From Panax quinquefolius (taxonomy: Eukaryota; Streptophyta; Magnoliopsida; Apiales; Araliaceae), in NCBI GenBank assembly GCA_020205615.1, contig CM035173.1, forward strand, positions 31,588,293 to 31,652,292: a stretch of DNA of 64,000 bases, written 5' to 3'. The notes under the pieces were generated by a model. The model was not told the origin of the DNA. It ran no database searches and saw only the letters and a list, made by a program, of their open reading frames with translations. Positions 56,677 through 64,000 of this stretch are shown one piece after another (within the stretch, counting starts at the first letter, position 1; the number at the start of each line of letters is the position of its first letter). The translations under genes and the position numbers were made by a program.

Positions 56677-59159
56677 TGTGACGCCCCCAAAATTAGGTAT
56701 ACATCACCCATCTTGGGTCGCCACTTACATGGTACAGAATTTAAATACAACTTATTAACATAACTGTCTTGTACAATACGACATAAACTGTGAGTTTAAA
56801 TACAAATATCGTCTACTAGATATTATACAAACTCAAACAAAAAGTCCTCATTACAATTATTATCACACTATTTCACAGAATAGTGAGGACTACTAATGCT
56901 ATCTTCAGGACCATCACTCGTTTCCCCGGCTCGTCCCAAATTATATTCTCATTTCACAGAGAACGGTGAAAAGAAAGGGTGAGCTCAACTAGCCCAAGAA
57001 GAAATATTATGACTAAGATAATGCGTAATAAATTATCAATAGTCTTCAACAATGTTAAACGATAAAATACAATAGACAACCGGTTTAATCTGCGGCGAAT
57101 ATCTAATCCATTAAAAGAGTCAAGTAGAAAATAAAATCTACTATCTTTTATGATTTAAAAGGTTTTTCATCAACATTATAGTGAGACTCGACTTTAATAA
57201 ATAATCTACATCATCGAATCACCCCCGCATTTTACTGCCGAGGATATTCTTTAGTATCACGACCACAATTATTCCTACACTACTACGCCAAGAATAGTTG
57301 TGTATTCATTAATGGTCATGATCATGCCAACAATCGTCCATCAATGCACTACTACCCTAATGAGGATTTTTACCACATCATTTGTAACATTACTACTCGT
57401 GATTACAATCAATAATCCACGGTCATAATCATACCAAGTCCATCCATACTCTACAGATACGAGATGACTTTAAAAAAATATAAACATGAGGATGATGACA
57501 ATGATATAAGAATCCAATAAAACAAGTTCAAGAATTATTTTATCCGGGGAATTATTAACGTCCAAATTGTCAACATGATCTTGCTTTGTAGAGTAAAATT
57601 CAAGAATGATCGGAAGAATATTTCCATGAAAAGATCTTTGGATGAAACGCGAATATCAAGGATATTCTACTAATTTCATGGAGTATAGAAGTCAAAGTTT
57701 TAACCAACTGGGTATAATAAAGAATGGAATAACAAAAGAAATCACCACGCATGCGGTATTGCCCGATAGACGAGTTATTCAATGTATAATAATAACGGAA
57801 CGAGTCGGTGAAATTCACAATTTTAAGCGGGATGTTCCAACGAGAATAATAAAGATGGAACCGGATCCGGTGTAAAACACACGATAGGATATTCAAATGA
57901 ATGATAAAGACGGAACCAGTCCGTGTAAAACACACGCACCGGATGTTCCAATGAATAATAATAAAGATTTTAACCGGTCCGGTGTAAAACACATGCACGT
58001 GATGTTCCAACAGAATAATAAAGAATGTCACCAAGTATAGGGTAAATCATGCATACACGAGTTATTCCAATGAATAATAAGCAATGGAATAACATAAGGA
58101 TTTCACCAAGTATAGGGTATATCAGGCGTATCTGAGTTATTCCAATGTAATAATAAGCAATGGAATAACATAAGATTTCACCAAGTATAGGTATACCACA
58201 GATATCTGAGTTATGTATAGGGTATGCCACTTTTACAAAAGTTATTCCAATGTAATAATAGTGAATGGAATAACGAAGTTCTCTTCAAGAAGAAAGAATA
58301 ACACCCTTACTGGTAAAAGAACCAATATAAAGTAGTGAAGTAGCGAATAATCTTCTTCTTTTCTATAACTTTCTCTATAAACCTCTCTATAATTTCTCTC
58401 TGAGTTTCAATGAATTAAATGAAAATAATGAAGGAATGAGCTTCTATTTATAGGAAAATGGAATGCATAAGAACTAATCCATGAACTATCCAGATTGATT
58501 TACTTTTAATCGATTTGCCATATTTAAAGCAAAATCTTTTAACTAAAATATAATATATTCTATTTATATAAAAACATTTTACTATGTAAACACTATGCAA
58601 AACACTATGCAACACTATGCATAATAAAATATAATATATTTTATTTATAAAATAACTTTAATAAAGTATTCTTTTTTATATAAGATGTTTCATTTTATTA
58701 CGTTAATAATCTGAATAAAACAAAAAGTCATTATCGCTATAATAATTCATGATAATAATGGAATCAAACTGAATGACTTCTCACATAAGCATCAATAATC
58801 AATACCGGTATTGCTACTACGCAACCACACGTATTCATCGTACTTTTACTACCGAAGGTAGTTCAACAATGTCAACCAGTAAAACTTCCGCCGTTATTTT
58901 AATAAAATATTTTTTGTCTTTTTCTCGATCCGACAATAATTACATTGTAGGGTCCACCAATGATTGAGTCATTGTATTTAATATTCCTCGCTAAACCGAA
59001 TATATTCCCGACCAATCGAATATAATATAACCACTTGCATACTTTTGCAAAATTTATAAATATTACCCACAACTATAACATTATATCAAATTATTCCATA
59101 ATATTCAAAAATAATATTTATAGAAAATTCATCTTTATTTATAAAAGTCAGGTCTTACA
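56677..59159 (-). repeat. 3' LTR of TE-J
   Basis: 2483 bp from TGTGACGCCCCC to GTCTTACA (plus coordinates). A TATA box in reverse (TATTTATA) is at 58445-58452, and the 59-bp repeats at 57770-58030. The U3 39-bp array of TE-H is absent; in its place lies sequence like the TE-C/TE-I LTRs (AAAATATAATATATTC), so the U3 regions of subfamilies have been exchanged. Confidence 0.85.
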
Positions 59160-59171
59160 ACCTCCCTTCTT
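59160..59171 (-). other. Polypurine tract of TE-J
   Basis: AAGAAGGGAGGT on the minus strand, identical to TE-H. Confidence 0.85.
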
Positions 59172-59178
59172 ATGAAAT

Positions 59179-60480
59179 TTAAGCCCTCGAAATTAGGGGT
59201 ACGTGCACTGGTATGTTGAAGAGGTAAGGATACCTTGATTTTATTTCAGATTCTAACTCCCAAGTCATTTCCTCAACATCGTGGTTCCTCCATAAAACTT
59301 TGACTTGAGGTATAACCTTGGAGCGTAGAATATGTTCCTTCTTATCCAAAATTTGAACAGGAACCTCTTCATACGTCAAATCTTCCACTATTTCGTCCGA
59401 TTCTAACTCAATAATATGGTTCGGGTCTTTCACATATTTACGTAACATGGATATGTGAAAAACGTTATGAACACGAGACATATTTGGCAGAAAGCGAGTC
59501 TATAGGCCACGCTTCCTACTCGATCGAGGATTAAAATGGACCGATGAATCGAGGATTAAGTTTCCTCTCTTTCCAAATCTTGTAACTCCTTTCCATGGAG
59601 CAACTTTTAACAACACATGATCTCCTATATCGAATTCCACGTCCCTTTCGATGAAGATCGGCCCATAACTCTTTTATCGATTTTGTGAGGTTTTTATCGT
59701 TGTCGGATCGTTTGAATCTTTTCGTGTAGTCATACGTACCAACTCCGGTCCCAACAACGTTGCTTCACCCACCTCATCCCAAATCTTTGAGAACGACACT
59801 TTCTTCCATACAACGCTTTGAATGGAGCCATGCCAATACTTGCTTGATAAGCTGTTGTTGTAGGAAAACTCCACCAATGGTAAAAACTTGTCCCAACTCC
59901 TTGAAATCAAGAACACGAGTCTTAATAGATCTTCAAGAGTTTGAATAGTCCTCTCCGATTGTCCGTCAAATCTCGAGGATGATATCTGAAAACTAAATCG
60001 TAAGTTTGTGCCCATAGCTTTTTGCAAACTAACCCAAAATCGTGAAGTGAATCTTGGGTCTCGATCGGAAACTATGGATACTTAAGATACCATGCGCCTT
60101 ACAATCTCGTTTATGTACATACTGAGCAAGACGCGTTCAAGTGTATAAGTTTCTCGTATCGGTGAAAATGAGCATACTTGGTCAATCTATCAACAATGAC
60201 CCAAATTGCATCAATGCCTTGAGAAACCTTAGGAAGACCGTGAACGAAATCCATGGTAATGTGCTCCCACTTCCATTCTGGAATTTCAAGTGGTTGCAAT
60301 GGACCTTTTGGTACTTGATGCTCGCTTTAACTTCGTTGACAAGTTAGACACCTTGAGATAAACATTATTATCTCTCTCTTCTTTCGTATTGCTCCACCAA
60401 AATGTATGATTTAATATCATGATACATTTTGGTACTCCCGAGATGGATTGCAAATGGTGTGTTGTGCGCCTCCATCATGA
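59179..60480 (-). pseudogene. TE-J integrase and chromodomain
   Basis: The C-terminal 100-codon frame (59481-59179) reads MSRVHNVFHISMLRKYVKDP, EVPVQILDKKEHILRSKV, WRNHDVEEMTWELESEIK, a complete-looking chromodomain ending at a TAA. Upstream, a 117-codon frame (60027-59674) holds QSERTIQTLEDLLRL-like sequence with the catalytic Glu, LVEFSYNN and VVWKKVSFSKIWDEVGEA. The frame 60299-60111 carries [19 protein letters not shown] (first Asp) and [13 protein letters not shown]. The second Asp (SDRDPRF) is encoded near 60060 in a shifted frame. The HHCC module lies at about 60330-60450. Chromodomains direct these elements to heterochromatin, which fits their nesting here. Confidence 0.85.
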
Positions 60481-60499
60481 TATTATACTTTAAATCGTA

Positions 60500-61900
60500 A
60501 TTCGTTAGGAACACAAAGTCCGGAGTTGACTCAAGTATTCCTTCTTCATCGATTCTTGCTTCCTAAGATAGCACCTCTTGCACTTTCTTTCCTCATACGC
60601 ATCGGCTCCGTGTCCGTAGCTTGGCAGCTTTAACTTTATCGATTAAAGTCGGTTCTACTTTCGTATATTATATCATCACATGCGTCCACTGGAGTCTTTA
60701 ACTCTATCTCCATCCTTTGCAAGTCACACAAAATGGGCCTTTGTGTTGACAATAACGCACTTCGTGCTTGCATACGATCTTACTACTCAATGCATCGGCT
60801 ACCACGTTCGCTTTTTCCGGGATGGTATTGGATGGTATGATCATAATCTTTCAATGATTCAAGCCAACGTCGTTGTCGCGTGTTGAGTTCCTTTTGAGTG
60901 AAGAAATATTTGAGGCTTTTATGATCAGAAGATCTCCACTTTCTCCCATACAAGTAATGCCTCCAAATTTTAAGTGCAAAGATAACAATGCTAACTCCGA
61001 TCATGAGTAGGATAATTCCTCTCATATTCTTTGAGTTGTCGCGAGGCATAAAGCTATAACTTTTCCATGTTGCATAAAAACACATCCCAACCCTTTGCTC
61101 GAAGCATCACTTGAGATGACAAATCCTCCGAGCGGATGGTATTGTCGAGCAGGTCTTGAAATAAGTCTCTTCTTGAGTTCTTGAAAACTCTTCTCACATT
61201 CTTCGATCCAACCGAACTTTGTATCTTTTCGAGTCACCGAGTCGATGGAGTAGCGATTCGAGAAAATCCTTCCACGAATCTCCGATAATAACCAATTAAA
61301 CCGAAAAGCTACGTGCTTGGTCCATCGATTTAGGTTGTTCCCGACTTTGAATAGCTTCAATCTTTCTTTGGGTCAACGGATATTCCATGACTTGATACCA
61401 CGTGCCCAAGGAATGCTACTTCTTGACCCGAACTTCGCATTTCTTGAACTGGCATAAAGCTTATATTCACGAAGCTTTTGGAGTGTCGACCTCAAGTGTT
61501 GCTTTCATGATCTTCACGGCTTTTAGAATAAATAAGGATGTCATCAATAAAGACGACCACAAAGTGATCTAAATATTCCTTGAATACTCGGTTCATCATA
61601 TCCATGAAAGCGTTAGAGCATTAGTCAATCCAAAGGACATGACTAGGAATTCATAATGCTCGTCTGCGAGTTACGAAGCCTTTTTGGAATGTCGTGGTTC
61701 TAATCTTCAATTGGTGATATCCTGAACGAAGATCAATCTTTGAAAAGAATTTGGCTCCTTAAAGTTGGTCAAACAGTCATCAATACGTGGCAATGGATAC
61801 CTATTTTGATGGTGACATGATTCAACTCCGATAATCAATACAAAGTCGCATACTCCCATCTTTCTTCTTCACGAATAGAAACAGGAGCACCCCAAGGAGA
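60500..61900 (-). pseudogene. TE-J RNase H and reverse transcriptase
   Basis: Minus strand. RT begins near 61874 (KKDGSMRLCIDY), runs through the [14 protein letters not shown] block near 61600, FIDDILIYS near 61545, and [20 protein letters not shown] (frame 61360-61022). RNase H follows with [19 protein letters not shown] (61120-61050), then the 61085-60783 frame with [20 protein letters not shown] and [12 protein letters not shown]. The linker to integrase runs to 60500 with [15 protein letters not shown] sequence. Small shifts separate the pieces; all main motifs are visible. Confidence 0.85.
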
Positions 61901-62240
61901 AGTACTAGGGCGAATAAAGCCAATGTCTAACAATTCCTGCGGTTGGGTCTTTAACTCCACGAAGTTCAATAGAGCCATTCGATATGGGGCTTTGGAAATA
62001 GGTTTTGTACCGGGTTTCAAGGTCGATACAAAATTCAATTTCACGCTCTGGGGTAGGCGGGGAAGTTCTTCGAAATACGTCGGAAATTTATTAACAATAG
62101 AAATATCGCTCAAAACCCGGCGTATTTTGTTTTAAATCATGTGACATGAGCTAAGAAAGCTTGACATCCATTTTTCAATAAACGAATAGCTTTATGGCTT
62201 GAGATGACCGTGATTAATTTTAATGGTTTGGTCGTTTGAA
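61835..62240 (-). pseudogene. TE-J linker between protease and RT
   Basis: The frame 62113-61835 reads [66 protein letters not shown]: the conserved N-terminal lead-in of plant chromovirus RT (Y-R-M-A, G-F-I-R-P-S-x-S-P-W-G-A-P-V). It overlaps the RT start. Confidence 0.8.
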
Positions 62241-62241
62241 T

Positions 62242-62640
62242 TCAGCATAATAGGTTGATTAGGAATATGAAAGCTAACAACCTTACGAAAACAATCAATT
62301 TTGCATGATAAGTAGTTAACCAATCAATCCCTAGAATCACGTCAAATGCAAGTATTTTTAATGAAATAAGATCGACGGGTAATGTGAGGGTACCGATTTG
62401 AACCAAACAAGACTTATAAACGATGGATGTAATGAAGGTTTCTCCCAACGGAGTTTCCACAGATAAGTCAAAGTCTAATTTCTCCGAGTCAAATTTAATC
62501 GATGGCGCAAGTAGGAGAAATAAAAGAATGGGTAGAACCAAGGTATCAAATAAAGTGTAGACTTCATTAGAGTTTATGATAAGCTTACCCGTGATGACCT
62601 CATTCGGGTTCCTTGCTCTCTGAGAGTCACAACAAACGCT
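62242..62640 (-). pseudogene. TE-J aspartic protease
   Basis: Within the 169-codon frame 62751-62242: NEVITGKLIINSNEVYTLFD, then DTLVLPILLF where DTGSTHSFIS is expected (an extra base pair around GATACCTTGG), and back in frame with KLDFDLSVETPLGETFITS, IVYKSCLVQIGTLTLPVDL and FDVILGIDWLTTYHAK. So it is nearly whole, with damage confined to the active-site stretch. Confidence 0.8.
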
Positions 62641-62649
62641 CTCCCTTGC

Positions 62650-63799
62650 AGACTGGGTTTGACTTTTCCGGGACGGCCTTTGGTTCCTCCATCCTAGTTG
62701 AATTTGTCTTGATGGCGACAAAATCGAGCTAAGTGACCTTCTCTTCCACAATTATAACATACTTTGACGACATGGCACGATTTGGATGATGTGTCCCTCT
62801 TCTCGCATTTGAAGCATATGATAGGTGGTCTTTCTCCTTCCTTAACAACGGGTCTTTGATCGACGTCTTTCCATCATTGTTGAATCTTCGTTTCTTGAAA
62901 TGTCCATTCTTATTGTTTTGGCCACGATTACCACCGAAGTGGTTACCATATCTGCCTTTATTGATTCCCTCCACGCTTGTTGTCACCGCTTGATGACTAC
63001 TCTCCATTTGGTATTATAACTTTGCAATTTTGCTCTCTTTTAGTTGCGTTGACTCGTTATCGCGCTCCACTAATCGAGCCCTATTTACAACATCTGAATA
63101 CAAACACACGGTTTATGAGAAATAAGATGTTGACGTATCTCCGACTTCAAACCTCTTAAAACATTCGCGCCATTCTCTCTTCATTATCCACCAAGTGGGG
63201 CGATGACCGTGTGATAACTCCGCAAATTTTGCCTCGTGTTGCGACACGGTCATATTGTTTTGTTCCAACTTGATAAACTCTACCTCCTTCGTATGTGCGA
63301 ATACTTTCGGAAAGTATTTGTCGTTGAGCGACTCTGGAACTTCTCCCAAGATATCTTTAAGACAAAGAGAAGTTGAGTACGTTTCTGGATTCCCACGATG
63401 TCTGCTTTCTCCGCATGAACATAAAAGCTGCGGCGAAGGGAACTTTTTGCTCTCGGAGCATCCCAAGACATCAAATATCTTGGTAATCTGCTTTATCCAT
63501 GCTTCCGCCAAGTGGTTTTGGCTCTCCTTAAACTCCGGTGGTCCCAGCTCCTTGAATTGTTTAGCGGTGACCGCCAGGAGTTTTCCGTGTTTCCACCTAC
63601 GTTTTGGGCAGAGTCGCTCTACTTTCTTGTTGCATAAATTCATAAAGCCTCTGAACATTTGATCATTCATCATTTGGTCGGTGTTGTTGTTTGCATGAGG
63701 ATTGTACGCCTTCGATGCACATTATCACGATTATTGATATGTGGTGAATCAACGATCGCTTTGTGCTCCATTCTTATTCTCAACATTCTCGGATGTCAT
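62650..63799 (-). pseudogene. TE-J gag
   Basis: Start at 63799: MTSENVENKNGAQSDR. A 186-codon frame (63673-63113) holds most of the capsid: MMNDQMFRGFMNLCNKK, GPPEFKESQNHLAEAW, IKQITKIFDVLGCSESKK, DILGEVPES, KEVEFIKLEQNNMTVSQHEA and ECFKRFEVG. The C-terminal basic region and knuckles are at 63007-62729 (GHFKKRRFNNDGK, SYASNARRGTHHPN in a shifted frame; the plus-strand complement at 62750-62815 shows both Cys pairs). This is the longest continuous gag frame among the elements in this window. Confidence 0.85.
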
Positions 63800-63973
63800 T
63801 TTCAGATCATCTTGCCACAAAACAAAAGATTAATTGACGTGTAACAATTATCTTTATATTCGACCGACCAATAAAATAAAGACATAAACTTAGGTAGGTC
63901 ATACTACTAGAAAGTATTCCCTCTCTCCCCTCCTAGTACTTTTCTCACATCTTAGCTGGGGATCATATCCTTA

Positions 63974-63987
63974 GCTCGATATACCAA
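63974..63987 (-). other. Primer binding site of TE-J
   Basis: TTGGTATATCGAGC on the minus strand, next to the 5' LTR. Confidence 0.75.
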
Positions 63988-63988
63988 T

Positions 63989-64000
63989 TGTGACGCCCCC
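63989..64000 (-). repeat. 5' LTR of TE-J, first 12 bases
   Basis: TGTGACGCCCCC, the plus-coordinate start of a family LTR, at the window edge. Confidence 0.85.

Larger units (their letters stand above)
56677..64000 (-). mobile_element. TE-J: complete-looking chromovirus, 5' LTR cut by window edge
   Basis: 3' LTR 56677-59159, PPT 59160-59171, internal 59160-63988 (4829 bp) with chromodomain, integrase, RNase H, RT, protease and gag in the expected order on the minus strand, PBS 63974-63987, and the first 12 bases of the 5' LTR. It is inserted in the duplicated TE-E LTR; the left 5-bp flank is GTGTC and the matching flank lies outside the window. Its frames are the longest of the young elements, though shifts remain. 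Confidence 0.9.

Overview
The window looks like intergenic heterochromatin from a plant nuclear genome. The signs are AT-rich sequence, Ty3/gypsy chromovirus retrotransposons with an initiator-tRNA-Met-type primer site, a Mutator-like element, and one host gene with a CT-rich leader. Nothing in it identifies the species. All calls come from reading the sequence; no database search was run.

Layout. 1-384 (minus) is the start of a host gene for a charged coiled-coil protein, cut by the window edge. 858-5299 is a Mutator-like element (MULE) bounded by a perfect 9-bp target duplication and filled with about 45 copies of GGTTAC/GTAACC. 5388-5568 may be a small hAT-type MITE. 6186-7192 is a probable solo LTR of a different retrotransposon. 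From 7298 to the right edge almost everything is one family of Ty3/gypsy chromoviruses, probably Tekay/Del-like. Its LTRs are about 2.4-3.0 kb, start TGTRAGACCC and end GGGGCGTCACA. I label the copies TE-B to TE-J.

Nesting. TE-E is an old minus-strand element. Its internal region is split into 22328-23066, 25898-27411 and 42522-45093. Removing the insertions gives about 4825 bp in correct gag-PR-RT-RNaseH-IN-chromodomain order, matching the 4808 bp of TE-H and 4829 bp of TE-J. TE-F (solo LTR, duplication AACTT) sits in its integrase. TE-G (duplication GCTAC) sits in its RT. TE-H (plus strand, 28203-38288, both LTRs and all domains) lies inside TE-G. TE-I (46249-54647) sits in the 5' LTR of TE-E. 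A segment of gag plus LTR of TE-E is then duplicated (54926-56676), and TE-J enters that duplicate and runs off the window.

TE-C (11957-21120) and TE-I are a non-autonomous branch. They keep LTRs, PBS, PPT and gag/protease remnants, but where RT and integrase should be they carry a shared non-coding segment of about 1.25 kb and a tandem array. They would depend on elements like TE-H or TE-J for reverse transcription and integration.

No gag-pol frame is intact. Many differences between near-identical copies are small changes at C/G positions (for example ACG or ACC read as CTG), while AT-rich stretches match exactly. This suggests systematic consensus error at methylated cytosines on top of real decay, so frameshifts should not be used for dating or for judging activity. 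I found no RNA genes, CRISPR arrays or intact cellular genes beyond position 384.
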